From Salinibacterium sp. ZJ450 (GTDB lineage Bacteria; Actinomycetota; Actinomycetes; Actinomycetales; Microbacteriaceae): a DNA stretch of 64,000 bases. The first letter of the stretch is position 1. Every line of letters begins with the position of its first letter. Below the pieces are notes generated by a model that ran no database searches, was not told where the DNA came from, and saw only the letters and a program-made list of their open reading frames with translations. The stretch is taken from assembly GCF_011751885.2 (NCBI RefSeq), contig NZ_CP061771.1, positions 1,922,001-1,986,000 on the forward strand, in the 5' to 3' direction. The position numbers were made by a program, and so were the translations under genes. Below, piece by piece: positions 23,628 through 34,610 of the stretch.

Positions 23628-24370
23628 GAAGTCCTTGGCATCTGGGGGGAACGGTCGACGTGTTCGAGCGAGCGCAGGCTGCGCTCGAGGTGGAACTGGG
23701 TGTACGCGGCGACCACGCCGCTGGCCTGGGAGCGGGCGCGGGGCTCGGCGGCGTCGGCGCGCTGCCAGTCGCCGGCGAGGAGCGCGCCGAGCAGGCCGAT
23801 CGTCTCGGCATCCAGCCGGGGTGAGCCCGGGGGTGCCACCTCGTCGGCGACGACGCCGCCCATCTGCACCACGAAGGCGGTGTGCGGACCGGGCGCTCCG
23901 GTGACCGCGCAGTCGATGAAGCTCGGCGCCCAGCCGGCAACCGCCAGGGCGCGCAGCAGGTAGGAGTCCAGGGTGAGCGCCGCCCCGTGCTCGCGGCGGG
24001 CCAGCGAGCGGAGCGCTCCGACCAGCAGCACGTACTGCTGAACGCTGCCGAGGTCGTCGGTGAGCTTGTCCGCGGTTTCCACCATGGCGGTCGCGGCGGT
24101 GTAACAGGCGTAGTCGCTGACGATGTCGGCGCCGTAGGAGGCGAGCGTCTCGGCCTGGGTGATGGTGTCGAGGGAACGGCCCTCGTACAGCTGCACGTCA
24201 ACGAGCATGAACGGCTCGAGGCGCGCCCCGAACTTGGAGGCGGTGCGCCGCACCCCCTTCGCCACCGCACGGATCTTGCCGTGCTGCCGGCTGAGCATGG
24301 TCACGATGCGGTCTGCTTCCCCCAGCTTGTGGGTGCGCAACACCACAGCTTCGTCACGGTAAAGGGGCAC
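23624..24370 (-). CDS. recO: DNA repair protein RecO
   Basis: Recombination mediator that helps RecR load RecA on SSB-coated DNA. A GTG start at 24370 ([20 protein letters not shown] when read with initiator Met) gives 248 residues. The N-terminal OB fold ([24 protein letters not shown]) and the helical C-terminal half are recognisable; the cysteine zinc site found in some RecO proteins is not evident. The open frame continues upstream into the divergent neighbour but has no support there. It overlaps uppS at the ATGA junction. Confidence 0.92.
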   Translation of the reverse strand: MPLYRDEAVVLRTHKLGEADRIVTMLSRQHGKIRAVAKGVRRTASKFGARLEPFMLVDVQLYEGRSLDTITQAETLASYGADIVSDYACYTAATAMVETADKLTDDLGSVQQYVLLVGALRSLARREHGAALTLDSYLLRALAVAGWAPSFIDCAVTGAPGPHTAFVVQMGGVVADEVAPPGSPRLDAETIGLLGALLAGDWQRADAAEPRARSQASGVVAAYTQFHLERSLRSLEHVDRSPQMPRTS

Positions 24371-24388
24371 GTTTCCAGTATCCCCCGT

Positions 24389-24430
24389 CGCGGGCGCGGC
24401 ACCGTGACCAGCGCGGGCGCGGCACCGTGA
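24389..24430. repeat. Direct repeat in the recO/TRIC-channel divergent region
   Basis: A 19-bp unit, CGCGGGCGCGGCACCGTGA, occurs at 24389-24407 and again at 24412-24430, a 23-bp period. It occupies most of the 72-bp gap between the divergent starts, so it probably overlaps promoter elements of both genes. Confidence 0.75.
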
Positions 24431-24442
24431 TAGAAACAGAGA

Positions 24443-25141
24443 GTGACGACCGCCGCCCTTGTGACCCCGCTCTGGGCAGACCTCCTCGCCGCGGGCGTCG
24501 GCGCGTTGCAGGGGGCGATGTACGCCGCACTGTTCAAGGGCCAGCGCCTCGACTGGCTCGGCGTCGCGATCATCGGCATGGCCACCGGGCTCGGCGGTGG
24601 TGTGCTGCGCGACATCCTGTTGAATACCGATCTCGCCGCCCTGCAGAGCAACTGGTATCTGGTGGTCACCACCGGCGCGGCGCTGCTCGGCATGCTGCTG
24701 GAGCGGCTGTTCTCCCGGCTCGGGCACGTGATCACCGTGCTCGACGCGCTCACCATCGGCCTGTTCGGCGCGATCGGCGCCACCAAGGCGCTCTCGCTCG
24801 GCCTGCCCGAGGTGCCGGCGGTGTTCGTCGGTGTGCTGTCCGCGGTGGGCGGGTCGATCATGCGGGACGTGCTGCTGAACATCCCGGTGGCGATCATGAA
24901 CGTCGGGTCGCTCTACGCGGTCGCGGCATTCTCCGGGGCGGCGTGGGTGGTGATCTTGCTGTCGTTCGACGTTCCCATGGCGGTGGCGGCCACGGTCGGC
25001 GTGGCGGTGACCTTCGGCGTGAGAGTGCTCGCCGTCAAATTCAACTGGCGACTGCCAGAACAGCGTCAACTCGAGCGGATGCCGCGGATTCCGAGGCTTC
25101 CCCGACCGCGGCTGCGCCGCCCCGGTACGCGCGACCGCTGA
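24443..25141 (+). CDS. TRIC-family cation channel (UPF0126) protein
   Basis: Integral membrane protein of 232 residues from a GTG start, with about seven hydrophobic helices arranged as two repeats plus one. Each repeat carries the family glycine motif followed by Arg-Asp: [12 protein letters not shown] in the first and [11 protein letters not shown] in the second. This matches bacterial TRIC trimeric potassium-permeable channels. The C-terminus is a basic cytoplasmic tail ([15 protein letters not shown]). It is divergent from recO and convergent with leuA, with a shared terminator between. Confidence 0.88.
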   Translation: MTTAALVTPLWADLLAAGVGALQGAMYAALFKGQRLDWLGVAIIGMATGLGGGVLRDILLNTDLAALQSNWYLVVTTGAALLGMLLERLFSRLGHVITVLDALTIGLFGAIGATKALSLGLPEVPAVFVGVLSAVGGSIMRDVLLNIPVAIMNVGSLYAVAAFSGAAWVVILLSFDVPMAVAATVGVAVTFGVRVLAVKFNWRLPEQRQLERMPRIPRLPRPRLRRPGTRDR

Positions 25142-25156
25142 GCCGCCCGCCATGCT

Positions 25157-25202
25157 GAAACGGCTCCCGGCGCGTGATGTCGCACGCGCGGGGAGCCGTT
25201 TC
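25157..25202. terminator. Bidirectional terminator between the TRIC gene and leuA
   Basis: A strong G+C-rich stem, GAAACGGCTCCC with GGGAGCCGTTTC as outer arms plus inner GCGCGTG/CACGCGC pairing, around a short loop. The stem ends in A/T on both sides, giving short T-runs in each direction, and it lies between two convergent genes. Confidence 0.85.
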
Positions 25203-25213
25203 GTCAGCTGCGG

Positions 25214-26983
<1,770 letters not shown>

Positions 26984-27028
26984 CTAGTGCTCTTTCCCAA
27001 GTCTTCTGTGGTCAGCCAACGGCAAACT

Positions 27029-27066
27029 CCGCGACGAGGGAGGCCTGAAACTAGGACTCGTCGCGG
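27029..27066 (-). promoter_or_regulatory. Structured leader of leuA, candidate LEU-type RNA element
   Basis: On the minus strand CCGCGACGAG and CTCGTCGCGG form a perfect 10-bp stem around an 18-nt loop that includes CTAGTTTCAGGC. It lies about 50 bp before the leuA ATG, with a TTGACA box further upstream near 27118-27123. Published comparative work on Actinobacteria describes a conserved LEU RNA element upstream of leuA; the position and hairpin here fit that, from memory and without alignment. Confidence 0.55.
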
Positions 27067-27194
27067 CAGCTAAGAAGGAGCAGACCGAACAGCACAGATT
27101 TAGGGTAGCACCTCGCTGTCAACCGCTGGCGGCACTGCCGCGATCGGGAGTACTCTCACCGCACAACGGGGGCATGAGTTCCAAGGAGGCACGC

Positions 27195-28736
27195 ATGTTC
27201 CCTACCCGCCGGCCCTCACGCGACATCCGAATCCTCGCCGCGGCCGCAGTCGCTGCCATCACGGCCATCGCGCTCGGCGCGTGCACTGCCACGTCCGCGA
27301 ACGAACCGGCCCCGGTCGAGTTCGACGATCTGCAGAGCGCCACAATTCAGATTCAGGCGCAGGGCACGTTCATCGACAAAGGCACCACGAACGCTTCGGA
27401 AACTGCCGGGCGGGGATCCGGGTTCCTGATCGATCCCAGTGGCATTGCCGTGACCAACAATCACGTGGTCACCGGCGCCGGTACCCTCAAGGTCTGGCTC
27501 GGCGGCGACACCGACCGCGAGTACGGGGCGACGGTGCTCGGCGCGTCTGAGTGCCTCGATCTCGCGGTGATCCAGTTGGATGCGGACGAGCTCCCGTTCA
27601 TGGCGTGGCGCGAGGGTGAGATCAAGAACGCGCTCGACGTGTACTCCGCCGGCTTCCCGCTGGGCGACCCCGAGTTCACCCTCACCAAGGGCATTGTGTC
27701 GAAGGCCGATACGGCATCGGAGGACGCGTGGGCCTCGCTCGATCACGTGATCGAGCATGACGCGCGCATCCGCGGGGGCAACTCTGGCGGGCCGTTGGTG
27801 GACAGCAACGGCCGGGTGGTCGGAGTGAATTACGCCGGCATCGATGAGCTCGACTACAACTACGCCATCCATCGCGATCAGGTGATGCCGGTGATCGAGG
27901 ACCTGACGGCCGGTAAGCCGGTTCTCTCACTCGGGATCAACGCCGAGGCGATGCCCCCGGCCGACGACGGATCCGCGGTGGGCATCTGGGTGGCGTCGGT
28001 GAAGGCGGGCGGCCCGGCGGACGAGGCCGGTGTCGAATCCGGTGACCTGCTGGTGGACATGGCCGGGATCTCGCTTGGCCAGAACGGCACCCTGGAGGAC
28101 TATTGCCGCGTGCTGCAGACGCAGGGCACCGAAGCCATCGATGTGACCCTGTATCGACCGGCCACCGAAGAGCTGTGGGAGGGACAGTTCAACGGCCGCG
28201 CGCTCGAGCTCGTCTCCCGGGGCGACACCGGCGGCGGCGGCACAGGCGGCGCCGAGACCGTCGGCTCGTTCGTGACCGTGACCGACGACAGTGGCGCGGT
28301 CACTGTGCAGGTTCCCGACACCTGGACGGATGTCGGCGGTGCCGGATACACCGATGACGCCGGCGCGCAGTGGTTCGACATCTCCGCCAGTCCCGACCTG
28401 AACGAGTTCTTCACCACTTGGACCGTCGCGGGTGTCAGCGTGTCGGCGTCGAGGGACTTGGCCGGCACCGACACCGCCGCGTACCTTGCCGCGGTCGGCG
28501 CTAAGAGCGTCGGCGATGCGTGCACGCTCCGGGAGACCGACGTCTACGACGACGGTTACTACACCGGTCACTACACGTACTGGACCGCGTGCGACGGTGT
28601 GAGCGATTACGTCGTGGTCGTGGCAAACGATTCGGCCGGAACCCATCTCGTCATGCTTCGCCTTCAGATGCTGAGCGAGCTGGATCGCAGCACCGTGCTC
28701 GAAACCATCGTGTCGTCCTTCATGGCCAAGTTCTGA
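27195..28736 (+). CDS. Lipoprotein trypsin-like serine protease with PDZ domain
   Basis: Secreted, lipid-anchored protease of the HtrA/S1C group, 513 residues. ATG 27195 follows an AAGGAGG site. The signal peptide ends in the lipobox ALGAC (Cys about residue 30). The triad is visible: His in AVTNNHVVTGAG, Asp in SECLDLAVIQLD and Ser in RGGNSGGPLVD. A PDZ-like domain follows (GPADEAGVESGDLLVDMAGI). A Gly-rich linker leads to a C-terminal beta-rich domain of about 155 residues (SFVTVTDDSGAVTVQVPDTW...) not found in standard HtrA proteins. It is divergent from leuA, and another lipoprotein gene follows 80 bp later. Confidence 0.88.
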   Translation: MFPTRRPSRDIRILAAAAVAAITAIALGACTATSANEPAPVEFDDLQSATIQIQAQGTFIDKGTTNASETAGRGSGFLIDPSGIAVTNNHVVTGAGTLKVWLGGDTDREYGATVLGASECLDLAVIQLDADELPFMAWREGEIKNALDVYSAGFPLGDPEFTLTKGIVSKADTASEDAWASLDHVIEHDARIRGGNSGGPLVDSNGRVVGVNYAGIDELDYNYAIHRDQVMPVIEDLTAGKPVLSLGINAEAMPPADDGSAVGIWVASVKAGGPADEAGVESGDLLVDMAGISLGQNGTLEDYCRVLQTQGTEAIDVTLYRPATEELWEGQFNGRALELVSRGDTGGGGTGGAETVGSFVTVTDDSGAVTVQVPDTWTDVGGAGYTDDAGAQWFDISASPDLNEFFTTWTVAGVSVSASRDLAGTDTAAYLAAVGAKSVGDACTLRETDVYDDGYYTGHYTYWTACDGVSDYVVVVANDSAGTHLVMLRLQMLSELDRSTVLETIVSSFMAKF

Positions 28737-28816
28737 CGCGCGCTCGACCGAACTGACGTCGAACACGAACGAATCGTTGGGTGGTGCCGGCTGCCGTCCA
28801 CCGGGAAACTGATCGC

Positions 28817-29461
28817 ATGAGTGCATCTCCTTCTCTGCGGCGGCTGGCGACGCTGTCCGGCGTCATCCTGCTGACCGGCGCGCTTCTGACAGCCTGCGCG
28901 ACGCCCGCTGCTCAGCCCTCCGACGACGGCCCGGGCGCGGCGCCATCGGGGCACAGCGCGGCCGCAGGCGAGGTGATCGGTCAGGGCACCGTGCTGCAGG
29001 TGGAACCGGATGCCGCGCAGCTGTGCCTCGGCGGGGTGATGGAGTCCTATCCCCCACAGTGCTCCGGCCCCGACATCGTGGCCTGGGACTGGGCAGCGGT
29101 GGAGTACGAGGAGAGCTCGGGTGGCGTGACCTGGGGCACGTACGCGGTGCAGGGCACCTGGGACGGCGAGATATTCACTCTGACCCAGCCGGCCATCCCG
29201 CTGGCGCTGTACGACCCGATGGCCGACATCGATCCGCGCACCCTGCCGGAGAACGCCGGTTCCGCGACCGAGCCGGAGCTCGAGGCGATCCAGCAGCAAC
29301 TGATCGATGAGGCCAGCGTCGACGTGCTGATGACGTGGCCCGAGAACGGGTACCTGTTCGTGACGGTCGTGCACGACGACGGCGCCCTGCAGGGGTACTT
29401 CGACGAGAGGTTCGGACCCGACGTGATTGCCGTCGGGTCCGCCCTCAAGCCGGTGAGCTGA
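28817..29461 (+). CDS. Lipoprotein of unknown function
   Basis: A 214-residue protein from ATG 28817, with signal peptide LSGVILLTGALLTAC ending in a clear lipobox (LTAC). After a short Ser/Pro/Gly spacer comes a compact domain with conserved-looking Cys and aromatic residues (AQLCLGGVMESYPPQCSGPD, AWDWAAVEYEESSGGVTWGT). Two cysteines may form a disulfide outside the cell. It is located after the lipoprotein protease on the same strand, so a shared surface role is possible. No family recognised with certainty. Confidence 0.75.
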   Translation: MSASPSLRRLATLSGVILLTGALLTACATPAAQPSDDGPGAAPSGHSAAAGEVIGQGTVLQVEPDAAQLCLGGVMESYPPQCSGPDIVAWDWAAVEYEESSGGVTWGTYAVQGTWDGEIFTLTQPAIPLALYDPMADIDPRTLPENAGSATEPELEAIQQQLIDEASVDVLMTWPENGYLFVTVVHDDGALQGYFDERFGPDVIAVGSALKPVS

Positions 29462-29490
29462 CCGGGCCGTCCGCCGGTCGGCCGGTCGGA

Positions 29491-30882
29491 CTAGTCGACG
29501 GCTAGCGCGGCAACCGGGCTGATCCGCGTCGCGCGACGGGATGGCGCGACCGAGGCGACCCAGGTGAGCAAGGCCGCTCCGCCGGTGAGCACCGCCAGCA
29601 GCGCCCACGGAATGCCGGGGGCGATCCAGCCGACACCGGGCAGCGAGCCGAACAGCGACTGCGCGCCGGCCCAGCCGTAGAAGCCACCGAGGAGCACGCC
29701 GACCAGCACGGAGGCGACCGTCAGCTGCGCGCTTTCGGCAAGGATCGTGCGGCGCACTTGGGAGGCGGTGAAGCCCAGAGCGCGCAGCAGCCCCAGTTCC
29801 CGGCGGCGCTGCATCACGCTGAGCGACAGGTTGTTCACCATGCCGACTGCGGCGATCAGTGCGCTGAAGCCAATGAGCGCCGAGAAGATGCCCACGGTCA
29901 TCATGATCACCTGTTCGACCGCCTGGTAGAGGCCGGGTTTGAGCTCGTTCATGCGCAGCAGCACCTCCCAGTACGACTGGGCGGCCACCGCGAACATGGT
30001 GACCAGGGTGACGCCGATCACCAGACCGATGGTGGTGCGGGAGCTGCGTTCCGGGTAGCGCACCGCGTTCTCGGCGGCGAGCCGGGCGGGCGCGCTGGGG
30101 CCGAGCAGGCGGCCAACCAGACGGAGCGCGGGAGGCATCACCAGGTGGGCGCCCTGCACCAGACCGGTGAAGGAGAGCATGCCGCCGACGATGCCGATCA
30201 GCACCCCCAGGCTGGAGACGAGTCCGACCACCACGCCGGTGGCGAGCAGCCCGAAGCCGAGCACGAACAGCACGATGGCGAACACGGTGCGGCGCGGGCG
30301 CGCCAGGGTCTCCTCCCGACTCGGTTCGGCGGCGGCGCCGGTGGCCTGAATCGGCGTGACCGCGAGCACCCGTCGGGAGCCGACCCACGAGGCCAGCCAG
30401 GTGGTCAGCACCACCGCGATGATCGGCACCAGCACGATGGGCTGCGCGTAGTCGATCGGGAACTGCGGCATCCACGCGGCGGCAACTGCGGCCTGCACGC
30501 CCACGACAACCAGGGCAGTGCCGAACAGGGCACCCAGGATGCCGCCGACCAGGCCGACGAGAAGTCCCTCCTTCGCCACATTTCGCCGCAGCGAGCCGGC
30601 CGTGGCGCCGATCAGCCGGTACAGCGCGATCACCCGGGTGCGCCCAGCGATGATCGTCGCGAAGGTGTTAGCGGTGACGATTGCGCCCACATAGATCGCG
30701 ATGGCGAAGAACACGGCCGCGACCAGCCCGTACATCAGGGCGATCTGCCCGCTCTGGCTCGCCAGCCCGTCTGCGGCAACTGCCGCGCCGAGTACGCCGA
30801 CTGCTTGCAGCAAGGACACTCCAAACGCGCTGCTCAGGGTGGCGACGAGGATGCTGGCTGCGTGCTCTTTCGGGATGCTCAT
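29491..30882 (-). CDS. FtsX-like ABC transporter permease
   Basis: Membrane subunit of a MacB/LolCDE-like exporter or signalling ABC system, 463 residues with about eight hydrophobic helices in two FtsX-type blocks of (3+1) arrangement. The recurring pattern [28 protein letters not shown] and [26 protein letters not shown] marks the cytoplasmic coupling helices of each block. Large extracytoplasmic domains are absent, unlike MacB. The start overlaps the ATPase stop by 4 bp. Encoded behind a two-component system, as in antibiotic- or envelope-stress-responsive exporters. Confidence 0.88.
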   Translation of the reverse strand: MSIPKEHAASILVATLSSAFGVSLLQAVGVLGAAVAADGLASQSGQIALMYGLVAAVFFAIAIYVGAIVTANTFATIIAGRTRVIALYRLIGATAGSLRRNVAKEGLLVGLVGGILGALFGTALVVVGVQAAVAAAWMPQFPIDYAQPIVLVPIIAVVLTTWLASWVGSRRVLAVTPIQATGAAAEPSREETLARPRRTVFAIVLFVLGFGLLATGVVVGLVSSLGVLIGIVGGMLSFTGLVQGAHLVMPPALRLVGRLLGPSAPARLAAENAVRYPERSSRTTIGLVIGVTLVTMFAVAAQSYWEVLLRMNELKPGLYQAVEQVIMMTVGIFSALIGFSALIAAVGMVNNLSLSVMQRRRELGLLRALGFTASQVRRTILAESAQLTVASVLVGVLLGGFYGWAGAQSLFGSLPGVGWIAPGIPWALLAVLTGGAALLTWVASVAPSRRATRISPVAALAVD

Positions 30883-31640
30883 GCTGCCCGCTCCATGCTG
30901 AGCATCAGTGCGCTGATCTCTTCCGCGGTCGACCGGCCTCGGTCGGCGACGACCTGGCCGTCGGCCAGCACGAGGATGCGGTCGGCGTGGCTCGCGGCGA
31001 TCGGGTCGTGGGTGACCATGGCGATGCTCTGCCCATACTCGGTGGCGGCCGCCGCGAGCAGGCTCAATACTTCGCGGCCGGTGCGCGAGTCGAGGTTGCC
31101 GGTCGGCTCGTCGGCGAACACGAGGTCTGGGCGAGCGGCCAGGGCGCGGGCGATCGCCACTCGCTGCTGCTGGCCGCCGGAGAGTTCGTGCGGTCGGTGC
31201 CGCAGACGTTCGGTGAGTCCCAGCGTGTCGACCAGCTGGTCGATCCAGGCGCGCTCGGTGGTGGACGGCTTGCGGCCATCCAGCTCGAACGGCAGGGCGA
31301 TGTTGCCGGCGATGTCGAGCGTCGGCACCAGGTTGAACGACTGGAACACGAACCCGACCCTGCGCCGACGCAGCAGGGTGAGCTCCTTGTCGCCGAGGCC
31401 GGTGATGTCGGTGTCGCCGAGCCAGACCTGGCCCGAGGTGGCGGAGTCGAGGCCCGCCATGATGTGCATGAGCGTCGACTTGCCGGAACCGCTCGGACCC
31501 ATGATGGCGGTGAACTGGCCGCGCCGGATGCCGATGCTGACGTCGCGCAGGGCGTCGACCTGTCCGCGGCCGTGTCCGTAGGACTTGCTGAGATTGCTGA
31601 CCCTGGCGACCAGGCCGAGGTCGGAAGTGGTGATGTGCAT
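30879..31640 (-). CDS. ABC transporter ATP-binding protein (MacB/LolD-like)
   Basis: ATPase partner of the overlapping permease, 253 residues from ATG 31640 ([14 protein letters not shown]). An in-frame ATG at 31658 is possible and neither has a clear ribosome site. Walker [10 protein letters not shown], signature [15 protein letters not shown], Walker B LVFADEP followed by [12 protein letters not shown], and the H-loop MVTHD are all present. The TGNLDS sequence is typical of the MacB/LolD/FtsE branch. It lies 91 bp after the response-regulator gene. Confidence 0.93.
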   Translation of the reverse strand: MHITTSDLGLVARVSNLSKSYGHGRGQVDALRDVSIGIRRGQFTAIMGPSGSGKSTLMHIMAGLDSATSGQVWLGDTDITGLGDKELTLLRRRRVGFVFQSFNLVPTLDIAGNIALPFELDGRKPSTTERAWIDQLVDTLGLTERLRHRPHELSGGQQQRVAIARALAARPDLVFADEPTGNLDSRTGREVLSLLAAAATEYGQSIAMVTHDPIAASHADRILVLADGQVVADRGRSTAEEISALMLSMERAA

Positions 31641-31731
31641 GTATTCCACGCTAGGCATGTAGAGGAATACTCGCGTCAGTCTGCGGGGTGAACCCGCGTA
31701 CATCGTTCGGATGACCTTCGGTCGCCAGCCG

Positions 31732-32397
31732 TCAGTCGACCAGCCCGTGCTCGAACGCGAACACCACCAGCTGCACCCGGTCGCGCAGGCCAAGCTTGCC
31801 GAGCACCCGGCTGATGTGGGTCTTGACCGTGGCCTCGCTGAGAAATTCGGATGCCGCGATCTCCGCGTTGCTCAGCCCCTTGGCGGCGTGGGCGAAGATG
31901 TCGCGTTCCCGCGCGGTCAGGGTCGCGAAGCTGGCGGGCTTCTCCGGTCGGCGTGACGCGCCGGAGAAGTGCTCAAACAGGTCGCGGGTCGCGGATGCCG
32001 CGATTACGGCGTTCCCCGCGTGCACGGTGCGGATGGCGGCGAGCAGAAACTCGGGATCGGCGTCTTTCAGCACGAACCCGCTGGCTCCCCCGCGGATCGC
32101 CCTGGCCGCGGCCTCATCGAGGTCGAAGGTGGTGAGCACGATCACCCGCGGCGGGGTCTGGCCCCGGCGGTCCGCCGCGGCGAGGATCGCCATGGTCGAC
32201 TCGATGCCGTCCATCACCGGCATCCGGATGTCCATCAAAATCACGTCGGGACGCTCGGTTGCGGCGAGCTCGATCGCCTGCCTGCCGTCGCCGGCCTCCC
32301 CGGCGAACTCGAGGTCGGGCTGTGAGCTGACCAGCATGCGGATGCCGGCGCGGAACAGCGCCTGGTCGTCGACCAGCGCGACGCGAATGCGGGTCAC
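31732..32397 (-). CDS. NarL-family response regulator
   Basis: DNA-binding regulator of 221 residues from GTG 32397. Receiver domain: acidic pair in ALVDDQ, phospho-acceptor Asp in ILMDIRMPVMDG, Thr in VLTTFD and Lys in GFVLKDADP. LuxR-type helix-turn-helix at the C-terminus: TARERDIFAHAAKGLSNAEIA followed by TVKTHISRVLGKLGL. It overlaps the kinase stop by 4 bp (GTGA) and precedes the ABC genes, which it probably controls. Confidence 0.94.
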   Translation of the reverse strand: MTRIRVALVDDQALFRAGIRMLVSSQPDLEFAGEAGDGRQAIELAATERPDVILMDIRMPVMDGIESTMAILAAADRRGQTPPRVIVLTTFDLDEAAARAIRGGASGFVLKDADPEFLLAAIRTVHAGNAVIAASATRDLFEHFSGASRRPEKPASFATLTARERDIFAHAAKGLSNAEIAASEFLSEATVKTHISRVLGKLGLRDRVQLVVFAFEHGLVD

Positions 32398-33623
32398 GCG
32401 GGCACCGCTGGTTGGGTGGGCCCGGCGGGCTGCGCCGGGGTGGGCAGCGCCATCTGCGCCGTCTGCGTGAACGGAATCTCGGCGTTCACCCGGAACCGGC
32501 CGTCGATGGCGCCCGCGGTCAGGCGGCCGCCGACCAGCGTCGCCCGTTCGCGCATGCCGGCGAGGCCGTGCCCGAGCCGCGTCTCGGCGGCATGCTGGGT
32601 GCCCTGGCAGGCGTTCTGCACCTCCAGCTCGACGCTGTCCACGTGCCAGGTGAGGGTGAGCCGCACCGGTTCGGCCAGCTCGCCGTGCCGCAGCGCGTTG
32701 GTGAGGGCTTCCTGAGTGATCCGGTACACCGCGAGCTGGTGCGCGGTGCTGAGCGGGCCGGGGTCGCCGTGCTCGGCGGCATCGATCGTGAGACCGGCGG
32801 CGCGCAGCTGGTCGATGAGACGGTCGAGGTCGCCGAGTCCCGGCTGCGGCGCGTCGCCCTGGCTGTGCCGCAGCTGGCCGAGCAACACCCGCACGTCGGC
32901 CAGCGCCTCCCGCGCGGTGCTGGAGATCGCGGTCAAGGCGGTGTCCACGGCATCCGGATCGGTCTGGCGCACATAACGGGCACCGTCGGCCTGGGCGATC
33001 ACCACGGCCAGCGAGTGGGCGACGACGTCGTGCATGTCGCGCGCGATCCGGTTGCGCTCCTGTTCGACGACGACCGTTTCCTCGGCCGCGCGGCGGGCGC
33101 GGGAGGCCTCGCGGTTGCGCAGCACCGCCATCAGCAGCAGGCCGGCCAACCACGGCAGGCCGAGCACCGCGAGCATCGCGGCGAAGGTCAGCCCGAACTG
33201 CAGCAGCAGCTCGGGCAGGCCGGTCCAGCCGAGCAGGGTCCCGGATCCACCGAGCGCCATTCCCTTCAGCACCAGGTACAGGGCGGCCGTCGCCGCGCCC
33301 ACTCCCACCGAGGCCAGGCCCAGCCAGCGCACCAGGCGGGTGCCGTAGGCGGCGGTGGTGAACAGCACCAGCAGGATCGCACCGTTGTGCAGGTTGGGCA
33401 GGATGTCGCCGACCATCTGCAGGATGGCGCCGATCCAGGCGATGCCGAGCGCCAGGCCGGGGCTGACCCGGCGCAGCCCGACCGCGATCGCGTAGAGCAC
33501 GATCAGCACGGGCCAGACCGGCGTGGCATCCTGCATCACCGAGGGCTGCCAGAACAGCAGGGCGAAGAGCAGCGCGAGCACGCCGTCGACGACGTACTGG
33601 TAAGGCTTGAGCGCGCGGATCAT
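32394..33623 (-). CDS. Sensor histidine kinase, NarL/DesK-type (HisKA_3)
   Basis: Membrane sensor of 409 residues. Five or six N-terminal transmembrane helices (about 10-180) lack a large extracellular loop, suggesting sensing within or at the membrane, as in bacitracin- or lipid-responsive kinases. The dimerisation/phosphoacceptor segment is ERNRIARDMHDVVAHSLAVV (His in MHD). An ATPase domain follows with an N-box near QEALTNALRHG and a G-box GHGLAGMRERATLVGG. A Pro-rich tail ends the protein. Co-translated with the response regulator downstream. Confidence 0.93.
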   Translation of the reverse strand: MIRALKPYQYVVDGVLALLFALLFWQPSVMQDATPVWPVLIVLYAIAVGLRRVSPGLALGIAWIGAILQMVGDILPNLHNGAILLVLFTTAAYGTRLVRWLGLASVGVGAATAALYLVLKGMALGGSGTLLGWTGLPELLLQFGLTFAAMLAVLGLPWLAGLLLMAVLRNREASRARRAAEETVVVEQERNRIARDMHDVVAHSLAVVIAQADGARYVRQTDPDAVDTALTAISSTAREALADVRVLLGQLRHSQGDAPQPGLGDLDRLIDQLRAAGLTIDAAEHGDPGPLSTAHQLAVYRITQEALTNALRHGELAEPVRLTLTWHVDSVELEVQNACQGTQHAAETRLGHGLAGMRERATLVGGRLTAGAIDGRFRVNAEIPFTQTAQMALPTPAQPAGPTQPAVPA

Positions 33624-33710
33624 CCCTCCACGCTATTGGCTCGGCGTCGCGACATCCTCACGTTCACCGCAAAATCATCCTCGCGGTGTACGTCGAGGGT
33701 CGCGGATGGG

Positions 33711-34610
33711 TCAGAACCCGAGCCGGCCGAGCTGCTTCGGGTCGCGCTGCCAGTCCTTCGCCACCTTCACCCGGATCGACAGGAACACCTGCTTGCCGAC
33801 GAGCGGCTCGATCTCGGCGCGGGCACGGGCGCCGACATCCTGCAGCCGGGCGCCGCCCTTGCCGATGATGATGCCCTTCTGGCTGTCGCGCTCGACGAAC
33901 AGGTTGACGTAGATCTCGACGAGGTCCTTGTCCTCCCGCTCGACCATGTCGTCGATCGTGACCGCCAGGGAGTGCGGCAGCTCCTCGCTGACGCCCTCGA
34001 GCGCGGCCTCGCGCACCAGTTCCGCGACCCTGGCCTCGAGGCCCTCGTCGGTGACCGCGTCGTCGGGGTAGAGCGCCTCGGAGATGGGCATCAGTTTGAG
34101 CAACTCGTCGACCAGCGTGTTGAGCTGGATCTTGTCGATGGCGGACACCGGGATGATGGCGTCCCAGTCGCGTAGCTCGCTGACCGCGAGCAGCTGCTCC
34201 GCCACGGCGGTCTTGCCTGCGGCGTCGATCTTGGTGACGATCGCGACCTTCTTGGCGCGCGGGTACTGGTCGAGCTGCTCGTTGATGAACCGGTCGCCCG
34301 GGCCGAGCTTCTCGTCGGCGGGAATGCACAGGCCGACGACATCCACGTCGCCGAGGGTGGACTGCACGACGCTGTTCAACCGTTCACCGAGCAGGGTGCG
34401 CGGGCGGTGCATGCCTGGGGTGTCGACGATGATCAGCTGCCCGGCGGGATCGTGCACCACCCCGCGGATGGCGCGCCTGGTGGTCTGCGGCTTGGAACTG
34501 GTGATGGCGACCTTCTCGCCTACCAGCGCGTTCGTGAGCGTGGACTTGCCTACGTTCGGGCGCCCGACGAATGAGACGAATCCCGCGCGGAAGGTGTCTG
34601 GGTGGGTCAT
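33711..34610 (-). CDS. era: GTPase Era
   Basis: Ribosome-assembly GTPase that binds the 3-prime end of 16S rRNA, 299 residues. G1 GRPNVGKST, G3 DTPGMHRPRTLLGERLN and a G4-type TKID in VTKIDAAGK. The C-terminal KH domain shows GIIIGKGGARLQDVGARAR. It overlaps the preceding CBS-domain protein gene by 4 bp and closes the HIT-phoH-ybeY-CBS-era run. Confidence 0.96.
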   Translation of the reverse strand: MTHPDTFRAGFVSFVGRPNVGKSTLTNALVGEKVAITSSKPQTTRRAIRGVVHDPAGQLIIVDTPGMHRPRTLLGERLNSVVQSTLGDVDVVGLCIPADEKLGPGDRFINEQLDQYPRAKKVAIVTKIDAAGKTAVAEQLLAVSELRDWDAIIPVSAIDKIQLNTLVDELLKLMPISEALYPDDAVTDEGLEARVAELVREAALEGVSEELPHSLAVTIDDMVEREDKDLVEIYVNLFVERDSQKGIIIGKGGARLQDVGARARAEIEPLVGKQVFLSIRVKVAKDWQRDPKQLGRLGF

